A program made the position numbers and the translations under genes. The notes below the pieces were generated by a model. The model had not been told where the DNA came from. It saw only the letters and a program-made list of their open reading frames with translations, and did no database searches. Shown piece by piece: positions 1 to 7,600 of a DNA stretch of 8,098 bases; the first letter of the stretch is position 1, and the number at the start of each line of letters is the position of its first letter. Source of the DNA: Candidatus Dadabacteria bacterium (GTDB lineage Bacteria; Desulfobacterota_D; UBA1144; Nemesobacterales; JAJCZQ01); NCBI GenBank assembly GCA_030624695.1, contig JAUXJP010000036.1:1-8098 (forward strand), read 5' to 3'.

Positions 1-17
1 AAGAATAATAGTTCCTT

Positions 18-782
18 ATGTTACTGGTTATAGATGTTGGAAACACAAGTATTACCTTCGGTGTTTTTAACAATGACAATTTAATTTCATCCTTCAATTT
101 CAAGACAAATAAAAAATCAAATACAGAGCGATTTTCATTGAATCTGGCCAGAAAATTTAGTGAAAACAGTATTGACCCTTCCCTGATAAATGCTTCAATA
201 ATATCGAGTGTTGTACCCGAGCTTAAAGATGTCATTGACAAAACTATTAAGAATATTACAGGCTTTGAACCGATCGAAGTCAGTCATTCTTCCAAAACAA
301 ATATGAGTATCCTTTATGATAATCCGAAAGAGGTCGGAGCTGACAGGATTGTAAACTCGGTTGCAGCATATAGCATATTTAAAAAAAGTATCATTGTTGT
401 GGATTTCGGAACAGCAACAACTTTTGACTGTATTTCAGCAGAAGGTGCATACCTGGGGGGTGCGATTGCACCGGGAATCAAAATTTCATCAGATGCATTG
501 ACACTTAGTGCCTCTAAATTACCGAGAGTAGATATTGAAAAACCAAGAAATATAATTGGTAAAAATACTGCTGAAAGTATGCAGGTGGGAATTTTTTATG
601 GTTATGTCTCATTGGTAGACGGACTGATTCGATGTTTGAAAAAATCGATGCAGACTAACCCTGTTGTTATTTCTACCGGAGGGTATTCCAAAATCATGTC
701 GGATGAATCCGAATTGATTAAACACTGCGATGAATGCCTTGCACTAAAAGGACTTCAAATCTTATTTAAATTAAATGGATAA
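18..782 (+). CDS. coaX: Type III pantothenate kinase (CoaX)
   Basis: Cytosolic enzyme that phosphorylates pantothenate with ATP, the first step of coenzyme A synthesis. The 254-residue product has the usual length for the ASKHA-fold CoaX family. Visible motifs: the N-terminal phosphate loop DVGNT (residues 6-10), GADR (107-110) with the family's catalytic Asp at 109, DFGTATTFD (129-137), the glycine-rich GGAIAPGI (147-154) and STGG (219-222). It is complete and ends LKGLQILFKLNG. ATG at 18 is the natural start because it places the DVGNT loop at the family-typical distance from the N terminus. No clear Shine-Dalgarno lies in the 17 bases before it, so translation may be coupled to an upstream gene outside the window; in many genomes that neighbour is birA, but this cannot be tested here. 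The stop overlaps the next gene by 8 bases. Function is confident by family; substrate specificity is not shown directly. Confidence 0.96.
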   Translation: MLLVIDVGNTSITFGVFNNDNLISSFNFKTNKKSNTERFSLNLARKFSENSIDPSLINASIISSVVPELKDVIDKTIKNITGFEPIEVSHSSKTNMSILYDNPKEVGADRIVNSVAAYSIFKKSIIVVDFGTATTFDCISAEGAYLGGAIAPGIKISSDALTLSASKLPRVDIEKPRNIIGKNTAESMQVGIFYGYVSLVDGLIRCLKKSMQTNPVVISTGGYSKIMSDESELIKHCDECLALKGLQILFKLNG

Positions 783-1122
783 AATTAAAATCTATAAATA
801 CCCGGGTGCCAAACCGGCATTACTGTTTATGCTGAGTATTAACGGGGAGAGGAAATACTGGATTATACAAAACAGCGTGGAATTAAAAAGTACAGGAAAG
901 AAAATAGCATTTGAATTTGATTCTGAAACATTAAAAAAAGAAAAAGAATTTGAACTTTACGGGGAAGGAAAGCTTAGTGTTGAATATTACAAGAAAAAAA
1001 AGATAAAATTTACATCAAAGGGATTAAAAAATATTTCAGGTAACTATATCTTTTACATACCAAGCTGGGGATATCACACCCAGAAAAAGATATGGGTGTT
1101 GATTCCTTTTGTTAATATGTAA
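775..1122 (+). CDS. Unrecognised 115-residue lysine-rich protein, overlapping coaX
   Basis: I do not recognise this protein. It is 115 residues, strongly basic (about 21 Lys, including a KKKK run near residue 75), rich in Tyr, Phe and Ile, with no Cys. There is no signal peptide and no convincing membrane helix; hydrophobic residues alternate in short strands, suggesting a small beta-rich fold (inference). The C-terminal segment carries an aromatic patch, YIFYIPSWGYH. The ATG lies inside the last codons of coaX in another frame, with an 8-base overlap and no Shine-Dalgarno, so the start probably depends on translational coupling to coaX. An internal Met at residue 19 (829) is a less likely start. 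Base composition and codon choice match the neighbours. The overlap and the uninterrupted frame argue for a real gene, but with no recognised family this stays a hypothetical protein. A role linked to coenzyme A would be speculation. Confidence 0.65.
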   Translation: MDKIKIYKYPGAKPALLFMLSINGERKYWIIQNSVELKSTGKKIAFEFDSETLKKEKEFELYGEGKLSVEYYKKKKIKFTSKGLKNISGNYIFYIPSWGYHTQKKIWVLIPFVNM

Positions 1123-1158
1123 ATGATATTAAAATACTTTAAGTACTAACTGCAAGCC

Positions 1159-1163
1159 GGAGG
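1159..1163 (+). promoter_or_regulatory. Ribosome-binding site fixing the GTG start of the Dabb gene
   Basis: GGAGG sits 6 bases before the GTG at 1170. This near-perfect Shine-Dalgarno decides in favour of GTG rather than the internal ATG at residue 7. Confidence 0.85.
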
Positions 1164-1169
1164 AAATTA

Positions 1170-1472
1170 GTGATTAAACATATAGTAATGTGGAAGTTAA
1201 AGGATAGTCATAACGGGGAATCAAAAAGCGAAATTATAGACCACGTAAAAAATATGCTTGAAGAGCTGAACTCAAAAATCAGTGAAATTGTAGAGCTTGA
1301 AGTTGGAATAAATTTTAATCCCTCAGACGCTGCATACGATGTGGTTCTTTACTCAACATTTAATTCCGGAGAGGATCTTGATATTTATCAGAAACATCCT
1401 GACCATTTAAATGTGGCCGGATATATTTCCGAGGTAAGAACAGAGAGGACCGTAGTGGACTATGAATGCTGA
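1170..1472 (+). CDS. Dabb-family (stress-responsive A/B barrel) protein
   Basis: Small 100-residue protein of the Dabb family, which forms dimeric alpha+beta barrels of ferredoxin-like fold. The family matches are the opening MIKHIVMWKLKD, the central YDVVLYSTF strand (about residues 56-64) and the hallmark YQKHPDHLNV helix (about 73-82), followed by a TVVDYE strand at the end. Members are known from plants and bacteria; most bacterial ones have no assigned reaction, though some relatives act as cyclases, so no substrate is offered. The start is GTG at 1170, supported by a strong Shine-Dalgarno and by the family-typical N terminus. It lies 47 bases after the unknown gene on the same strand and may share its transcript, but its own good ribosome-binding site means it does not need coupling. 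Its last 13 bases overlap the 3' end of tsaD on the opposite strand. Confidence 0.88.
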   Translation: MIKHIVMWKLKDSHNGESKSEIIDHVKNMLEELNSKISEIVELEVGINFNPSDAAYDVVLYSTFNSGEDLDIYQKHPDHLNVAGYISEVRTERTVVDYEC

Positions 1473-2509
1473 CCAGTTTTACTAAAACTTTTCTGACCAC
1501 GGACTATTTTTGTTTTTAAAGTTGAATATGCACCTATATTAAGTTGAGACAGGTCTCCGTCCCGGAACCTGTAATAACCCAGTGTTGCAATCATTGCAGC
1601 GTTATCGGTACAAAGTGAAGGTGAAGGGTAAAAAAGTTTAATATCATTTTCTTTACCAAACCCGGCTCCAAGTTCCCTAATCCTTGAATTACATGCAACC
1701 CCCCCGCATATAACTACTCTTTCTATATGGTACTCATTTGCAGCATTAAAAGTTTTATTCAGGAGGCTCCTGACGATTGATTCCTGGTAGCTTGCACATA
1801 TATCATTTAAATCATTTTCATTTTTTACTTCATTCTTTTTTAAGAAGTAAACGAGTGACGTTTTAATCCCGCTGAAACTGAAATCATATGATTTTTTTGT
1901 ATTTAACGGGAGAGGGAATTTATATTTGTTTCGGTCCCCGCTTTTTGATAGTTTGTCTATCATTACACCTCCGGGATATCCAAGACCCAAAGCCTTAGCA
2001 GCTTTATCAAAAGCCTCCCCTGCAGCATCGTCCCGCGTTTTACTAATCAGTTCGAATTCTGTATAACCCCTTACAATATAAAGGTTTGTATGCCCTCCTG
2101 AAGCAATCAGGGCTATAAAAGGGAAATCAACTTTATTTTCAAGGTGCACTGCTGAAATATGTGCTTCAAGATGGTTTACTCCAAGGAGTGGTTTATCCAG
2201 GGAAAATGCAAGTGATTTTGCCGATGCCAACCCTACCAGGAGAGACCCAATCAGCCCGGGCCCCTGTGTTACGGCAATACCGTCAATATCTTCAAAATTT
2301 AAATCCGCTTTTGCAAGGGCTTCCTCAATAACAGGGAGTATAGATTCAAGGTGCATTCTTGATGCTACTTCGGGTACAACTCCGCCATATTTTGAATGTG
2401 TAGAGATCTGGGAAGCTACAATGTTTGAAAGAAGTTTCTTTCCATCTTCTACAACAGCCGCGGCGGTTTCGTCACAGGAGGATTCTATACCTAAAATATA
2501 TTTATACAT
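1460..2509 (-). CDS. tsaD: tRNA N6-threonylcarbamoyladenosine transferase subunit TsaD
   Basis: Catalytic subunit that transfers the threonylcarbamoyl group from threonylcarbamoyl-adenylate to A37 of ANN-decoding tRNAs, working with TsaB and TsaE in the cytosol. The 349-residue product is slightly longer than E. coli TsaD (337). Motifs: GIESSCDETAAAVV (7-20), GPGLIGSLLVG (83-93), the metal-binding pair in HLEAH (His113, His117), SGGHT (137-141), DDAAGEAFDKAAK (160-172), SFSGIKT (211-217), GGVACN (269-274) and SLCTDNAAMIA (298-308) with the third metal ligand Asp302. All are intact. The start gives the canonical N terminus; only a weak GGA lies about 6 bases upstream. The C-terminal tail after the STLKTKI segment is a short variable extension that runs into the convergent Dabb gene. 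It diverges from thiC, so the two are separately transcribed. tsaB or tsaE are not in the window. Confidence 0.97.
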   Translation of the reverse strand: MYKYILGIESSCDETAAAVVEDGKKLLSNIVASQISTHSKYGGVVPEVASRMHLESILPVIEEALAKADLNFEDIDGIAVTQGPGLIGSLLVGLASAKSLAFSLDKPLLGVNHLEAHISAVHLENKVDFPFIALIASGGHTNLYIVRGYTEFELISKTRDDAAGEAFDKAAKALGLGYPGGVMIDKLSKSGDRNKYKFPLPLNTKKSYDFSFSGIKTSLVYFLKKNEVKNENDLNDICASYQESIVRSLLNKTFNAANEYHIERVVICGGVACNSRIRELGAGFGKENDIKLFYPSPSLCTDNAAMIATLGYYRFRDGDLSQLNIGAYSTLKTKIVRGQKSFSKTGQHS

Positions 2510-2639
2510 TTGATTCCATATATTACTTAAAATTACTCCTGACTCAATAATATAAATTTACAAAAATTATTACTTATACTTCATTTTAAAAATAATGCGG
2601 TTAACCTTATTTTCAGGAATACCGAGTCGGAGAATATCA
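2510..2639. promoter_or_regulatory. Divergent tsaD/thiC promoter and thiC leader region
   Basis: AT-rich 130-base gap between the divergent starts of tsaD (2509) and the preferred thiC start (2640). It must hold both promoters. A TATACT at 2575-2580 is a possible -10 for thiC, but no -35 box lies at a good spacing, so no promoter is called firmly. There is a perfect 8-base palindrome GGTTAACC at 2599-2606. The segment 2536-2545 is complementary to the thiC ribosome-binding region. None of the conserved TPP riboswitch core can be seen. The ATG at 2595 opens the thiC frame but has no Shine-Dalgarno. Confidence 0.55.
2629..2632 (+). promoter_or_regulatory. Ribosome-binding site favouring the thiC start at 2640
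   Basis: GGAG lies 7 bases before ATG 2640, whereas ATG 2595 is preceded only by A/T-rich sequence. This site is the main reason for choosing the shorter ThiC. Confidence 0.75.
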
Positions 2640-4499
2640 ATGGCATCAAACTATAAAAAAGAAAAAACACCCCAATCATCAACATTAACCCGTCAACCTT
2701 TCCCTAATTCAAAAAAAATCTACGTTCCCGGTCAAATTCATAATATCAGTGTCGGTATGCGGGAGATATCCCTCGAAGATAAAAGTATCCCGGGATTTAC
2801 TGTTTATGATACAAGCGGGCCTTATACGGATTTGGATATAAAAATAGATGTTCATAATGGACTTGAGCCCATAAGGGACCAGTGGATAAGGGGAAGGGAA
2901 GATGTTGAGCAACTTCTTAATTTTACTTCGGAATTTACCAGAAAAAATTCTGAAAGCCTGAACGGAATTAAATTTTTATCACAAAGAAAACCTTTAAGGG
3001 CCCTTAAGAATTCTAATGTTTCGCAGATGCATTACGCCCGGAAAGGCCTTATTACCGAAGAGATGGAGTACGTAGCAATAAGGGAAAACCAGAGGATTGA
3101 TGAGCTAAAAGATCACTATGGAAACATGTCCAGCTTTCATAAAGGCCAGAATTTTGGAGCAGGTATGCCGGGTGAATCAATAACCCCGGAATTCGTAAGA
3201 GACGAAGTAGCATCGGGAAGGGCAATAATACCAAACAATATCAACCATCCAGAATCAGAACCGATGATTATCGGAAGGAACTTCCTTGTAAAAATCAATG
3301 CCAATATTGGGAATTCAGCAGTTACCTCAAGTATTGAGGAAGAAGTTGAAAAGGCAGTTTGGTCCTGCAGGTGGGGTGCCGATACAATTATGGACCTTTC
3401 TACCGGTGATAATATTCACGAAACAAGAGAATGGATTATCAGGAATACTCCAGTGCCTGTGGGGACCGTACCAATTTATCAGGCGCTTGAAAAAGCCGAT
3501 GGAAAACCTGAAGAGCTTACATGGGAAATGTACAGGGATACTCTGATAGAACAGGCCGAACAGGGAGTAGACTACTTTACGATCCACGCTGGAGTGCTAC
3601 TTAGCTATATACCACTCACTGCAGGCAGGCTTACGGGCATTGTATCAAGAGGCGGCTCTATAATGGCAAAATGGTGTCTTGCACACCATAAAGAAAGTTT
3701 TTTATATACTAATTTTGAAGAAACATGTGAAATTATGAAGCAGTATGACATAGCTTTTTCTCTTGGTGATGGCCTGAGGCCGGGTTCTCTTGCGGATGCA
3801 AATGATGAAGCCCAGTTTGCAGAACTAAAAACAATTGGTGAGCTTACGAAAATTGCATGGAAACATGATGTCCAGGTTATGATTGAGGGCCCGGGCCATG
3901 TCCCAATGCATATGATAAAAGAAAACATGAAAAAGGAACTTGAATATTGCCACGAAGCACCTTTCTATACGCTTGGACCTCTAACAACTGATATTGCCCC
4001 GGGTTATGACCATATAACTTCTGCAATAGGAGCAGCCATGATCGGCTGGTTTGGTACTGCAATGCTTTGTTATGTTACACCAAAAGAACACCTTGGTCTG
4101 CCGAACAGGGAAGATGTACGCCAGGGGGTAATAACATATAAAATTGCAGCTCATGCTGCTGACCTAGCCAAGGGCCATCCTACGGCACAGCTAAGGGATA
4201 ACCTGCTTAGTAAGGCAAGATTTGAATTCAGGTGGAAAGACCAGTTTAATCTTTCCCTGGATCCCGATACTGCAAAGGATTTTCATGATGAAACACTTCC
4301 TGCCGAGGGTGCAAAGGTTGCACATTTTTGTTCTATGTGCGGACCAAAATTCTGTTCCATGAAAATAACACAGGACATTAGGGATTATGCAAGGGAAAAT
4401 GGACTGGGAAATGCGGATGCAATACAAAAAGGTCTTGATGATAAATCACGAGAGTTTAAAAAATCCGGTAGTGAAATTTATGTAAGTAATGATCTGTGA
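2640..4499 (+). CDS. thiC: Phosphomethylpyrimidine synthase ThiC
   Basis: Radical-SAM enzyme that rearranges 5-aminoimidazole ribotide into hydroxymethylpyrimidine phosphate, the pyrimidine half of thiamine. With the start at 2640 it has 619 residues, between B. subtilis (590) and E. coli (631) ThiC, and keeps the N-terminal ThiC-associated domain (SKKIYVPG, YDTSGPYTD). The catalytic part shows MHYARKG (130-136), NANIGNS (220-226), WGADTIMDLSTG (about 244-255), RNTPVPVGTVPIYQALEK, SRGGSIMAKW, EGPGHVPMH and DIAPGYDHI. The [4Fe-4S] motif CSMCGPKFC (Cys 564, 567, 572) is intact near the C terminus, as expected of ThiC's CX2CX4C. An in-frame ATG at 2595 would add MRLTLFSGIPSRRIS but lacks a ribosome-binding site. 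No other thi gene is next to it. The TGA stop lies in the loop of a strong inverted repeat. Active enzyme is likely; it should need SAM and anaerobic or protected cluster assembly. Confidence 0.97.
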   Translation: MASNYKKEKTPQSSTLTRQPFPNSKKIYVPGQIHNISVGMREISLEDKSIPGFTVYDTSGPYTDLDIKIDVHNGLEPIRDQWIRGREDVEQLLNFTSEFTRKNSESLNGIKFLSQRKPLRALKNSNVSQMHYARKGLITEEMEYVAIRENQRIDELKDHYGNMSSFHKGQNFGAGMPGESITPEFVRDEVASGRAIIPNNINHPESEPMIIGRNFLVKINANIGNSAVTSSIEEEVEKAVWSCRWGADTIMDLSTGDNIHETREWIIRNTPVPVGTVPIYQALEKADGKPEELTWEMYRDTLIEQAEQGVDYFTIHAGVLLSYIPLTAGRLTGIVSRGGSIMAKWCLAHHKESFLYTNFEETCEIMKQYDIAFSLGDGLRPGSLADANDEAQFAELKTIGELTKIAWKHDVQVMIEGPGHVPMHMIKENMKKELEYCHEAPFYTLGPLTTDIAPGYDHITSAIGAAMIGWFGTAMLCYVTPKEHLGLPNREDVRQGVITYKIAAHAADLAKGHPTAQLRDNLLSKARFEFRWKDQFNLSLDPDTAKDFHDETLPAEGAKVAHFCSMCGPKFCSMKITQDIRDYARENGLGNADAIQKGLDDKSREFKKSGSEIYVSNDL

Positions 4500-4520
4500 G
4501 ATAAAGATCAGTTACTTATA
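4481..4520 (+). terminator. Long hairpin around the thiC stop codon (possible 3' end structure)
   Basis: TAAGTAA plus TGATCT (4483-4495) pairs with AGATCA, a bulged G (4511) and TTACTTA (4505-4518), giving 13 pairs. Two more outer pairs (one a G-T) extend it. The 9-base loop 4496-4504 holds the thiC TGA. No T-run follows directly; the nearest is T8 at 4548-4555. It may therefore stabilise the mRNA 3' end or be only part of a terminator. Confidence 0.45.
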
Positions 4521-4659
4521 ATTATTTCAATCTTCATTTAAAATCTGTTTTTTTTGCCTGTAAATAAAGAATTAGGTATAAAAATGCGATTTCATTAAAT
4601 CGCATTTACCTGTAGCTACATATAAAAAGTATAAAAAATTAACTGGTTAAAATTAAAAT
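4500..4659 (+). promoter_or_regulatory. thiC-carB spacer: carB leader with several inverted repeats
   Basis: A 160-base AT-rich spacer with no gene. It holds the right arm of the thiC stop-codon hairpin, a T8 run (4548-4555), the strong 4574-4611 hairpin, the palindrome TGTAGCTACA (4611-4620), three copies of TATAAAAA (4577-4584, 4621-4628, 4630-4637) and TTAAC-TG-GTTAA (4639-4650) just where the carB ribosome-binding site would be. The carB promoter should lie here, but no clean -35/-10 pair is visible. No PyrR-binding consensus is recognisable. Confidence 0.5.
4574..4611 (+). repeat. Perfect 11-bp hairpin upstream of carB
   Basis: AAATGCGATTT (4582-4592) and AAATCGCATTT (4597-4607) form a perfect 11-pair stem with the loop CATT. 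AGGT (4574-4577) and ACCT (4608-4611) add 4 pairs after a 4-base left bulge. The T-run after the stem is only three bases on the + strand and five on the - strand. It could be a weak bidirectional terminator or a carB leader structure. Confidence 0.6.
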
Positions 4660-7600
4660 ATGCCTAAAAGGGAAGATATAAAAAGTATATTAATTATTGG
4701 GTCGGGACCTATTGTTATCGGCCAGGCTTGTGAGTTTGATTACTCCGGGACCCAGGCCTGTAAGGCCCTTATGGACGAGGGGTACAGGGTGATTCTTGTA
4801 AACAGCAATCCTGCAACCATAATGACTGACCCCAGCCTTGCTGACAGTACCTATATAGAACCGTTAACACCTGAAATTGTGGAAAAAATAATAGCAAAAG
4901 AAAAACCTGATGTGCTTTTGCCAACCCTCGGTGGACAGACAGCATTAAATATCTCCGTAGAACTTGCTGAAACCGGGGTGTTGGATAAATATGGGGTCGA
5001 ACTTATAGGAGCTAAACTTCCCGCAATTAAGAAAGCTGAGAACAGAGAACTTTTTAAGGAAGCAATGTTAAAGATCGGTTTAAATGTCCCTGAGAGCGGA
5101 ATTGCTCATAATATGGACGAAGCCCGGGAAGTAGCTAACCGAATCGGTTATCCGATAATTATAAGGCCTTCATTTACTCTTGGGGGTACCGGTGGCAGCA
5201 TTGCGTACAATAAGGAAGAGTTTGATGAATTTGCAAAATCAGGCCTCGACCTAAGCCCGGTATCCGAGATTCTTGTTGAACAGTCCGTAATTGGGTGGAA
5301 AGAATACGAATATGAAGTTATGCGTGACAATATGGATAATGTTGTAATTATCTGTTCCATAGAAAATTTTGATCCTATGGGTGTGCATACGGGTGACAGT
5401 ATTACCGTAGCCCCGGCACAGACACTTACAGATAAGGAATACCAGCAATTACGTGACGCTTCTGTTGCAATAATAAGGGAAATTGGCGTTGATACCGGCG
5501 GCTCCAACATTCAGTTTGGAGTAAATCCTGAGAATGGAGAAATTGTTATAATTGAGATGAACCCCAGGGTTTCAAGAAGCTCCGCACTTGCTTCTAAAGC
5601 TACCGGGTTTCCCATTGCCAAGATTGCTGCAAAACTGGCCGTTGGTTATACACTTGATGAAATATCCAATGATATAACACGGTATACTCCCGCTTCATTT
5701 GAACCAACAATTGATTACGTAGTAGTTAAAATTCCGAGATTCACATTCGAAAAGTTTCCGCAGACTGACCCGACATTAACAACAATGATGAAATCAGTTG
5801 GTGAAGTCATGTCGATTGGAAGAACCTTTAAGGAATCTCTTCATAAGGCTATAAGGTCTTTGGAAATTGATTCTTACGGGTTTGAAACAGTAACCGATGA
5901 CATAGAAGAAATAAGAGAAAAAATAAGAATTCCAAACTCAACAAGGCTATGGTATATAGCAGATGGTTTACGCCTTGGTATGGAAATTGAAGAAATTTTT
6001 GGGTTAAGCAAAATTGACCCCTGGTTTTTACATAATATCAAGCAGATAATTGACCTCGAAAATCAAATAAAGGAATTTAATATAGATTCTATTCCTGAAG
6101 AATTAGTAAAAAAGGCAAAGGAATACGGATATTCAGATCTATATCTTTCGGGCCTCATTAAATGTAGTGAAGTAGAGTTGGCTGAAAAAAGGAAGAGTAT
6201 TGGAATAAACCCTGTATATAAAATGGTTGATACCTGTGCCGCAGAATTTGAAGCATTTACTCCTTACCTTTATTCAACATATGAATATGATGATGAGTCC
6301 ATACCAACTGACAAAAAGAAAGTAATTATTCTTGGCGGAGGGCCCAACAGGATAGGGCAGGGAATAGAGTTTGATTACTGCTGTGTTCATGCCTCTTTTG
6401 CTTTGCAGGAAGAAGGCTATGAATCAATAATTATTAACTGTAACCCCGAAACGGTAAGTACAGATTATGACACATCTGACAGGCTATATTTTGAACCATT
6501 GACACTTGAAGATACGCTAGCTGTTATAAACAGAGAAAAACCTGAAGGGGTTATAGTACAGCTTGGCGGCCAAACCCCTCTAAAACTTGCAATCCCTCTG
6601 GAAGAACGGGGTGTAAAGATTCTTGGGACATCACCCGAAAATATTGACCTTGCCGAGGACAGGGAAAGGTTCCGGGACCTCATACTAAAATTAAACTTAA
6701 AACAGCCCCGTAACGGTATTGCCAGGAGTGAAGATGAAGCCCTGAGTATTGCAAACGATATAGGTTATCCGGTTATTGTACGGCCATCATATGTCCTTGG
6801 GGGCAGGGCAATGGAGATTGTTTACAGTGAGAAGGCACTAGTAAAATACATGAATGAAGCTGTAAGCGTTTCACCAAATCATCCTGTACTGATCGATGAA
6901 TTCTTAAAAGATGCAAAGGAAGTGGATGTCGATGCAATAAGTGACGGCGACCATGTTGTAGTTGCTGGTATATTAGAACATATTGAAGAAGCTGGTGTAC
7001 ATTCCGGTGACAGTGCTATGGTACTCCCGCCATTTTCTATTCAACAGGAAATAATTGACGAAATTAAAAAACAGACAAAAGAACTTGTGCTTGCACTAAA
7101 TGTTAAAGGTCTGTCTAATATCCAGTTTGCCATTAAAGACAAAGAAGTATATTTAATAGAAGTAAACCCCCGGGCCAGCAGGACCATTCCTTTTATAAGC
7201 AAAGCTATCGGTGTTCCGCTCGCGAATCTGGGTACAAAAATTATGATTGGGAAAAAACTTGGGGAACTCGGGTTTTCAAAAGAAATTTATCCTAAACATT
7301 TTTGTGTAAAAGAATCTGTTTTTCCCTTTATAAAGTTTACAGGAGTTGATACAATTCTTGGGCCTGAAATGAAATCTACCGGCGAGGTTATGGGGATTGA
7401 CCCCGAACTGGACAAAGCATTTGCTAAAGCACAGATTGCCTCAGGCAATTCACTGCCACTTGAGGGTGTTGCATTTATCAGTGTTAAAGATGAAGATAAA
7501 AATGATACAGTATTAAATATTGCCAGAAAATTAACCGAACTTGACTTTCAAATAATCTGTACCGGAGGTACTTCAAAATTTTTGTTAGAAAACGGTATAG

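Noticed and set aside
1..17. 3' end of an upstream gene before coaX
   Set aside because: All three frames close within or just after this short stretch, and too few residues remain to identify any product.
994..1001. A8 run in the unknown gene as a slippage or programmed frameshift site
   Set aside because: The run simply encodes Lys codons in an AT-rich gene, and neither alternative frame gives a meaningful product that I can see.
1073..1103. Inverted repeat ATCACACCC/GGGTGT-T-GAT near the end of the unknown gene, followed by a few T's
   Set aside because: Nine pairs with a bulge and a 12-base loop inside coding sequence, and the T-run is interrupted; too weak to call a terminator.
2709..4427. 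Several open frames of 60-107 codons on the - strand and one on the + strand inside thiC
   Set aside because: They lie wholly within the well-supported thiC frame, show no family motifs and lack convincing starts; they are shadow frames.
4548..4555. T8 run as an intrinsic terminator of thiC
   Set aside because: No stable GC-containing stem lies directly before it; the nearest hairpin ends about 28 bases upstream.
4584..4598. Tiny open frame MRFH in the carB leader, starting inside the hairpin
   Set aside because: Four codons with only a weak AGG upstream; no runs of Arg or regulatory codons as expected of a leader peptide. Chance is the simpler explanation.
5148..6683. Reverse-strand open frames of 65-120 codons inside carB
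   Set aside because: They are opposite conserved CarB ATP-grasp coding sequence and have low-complexity, unfamiliar translations.
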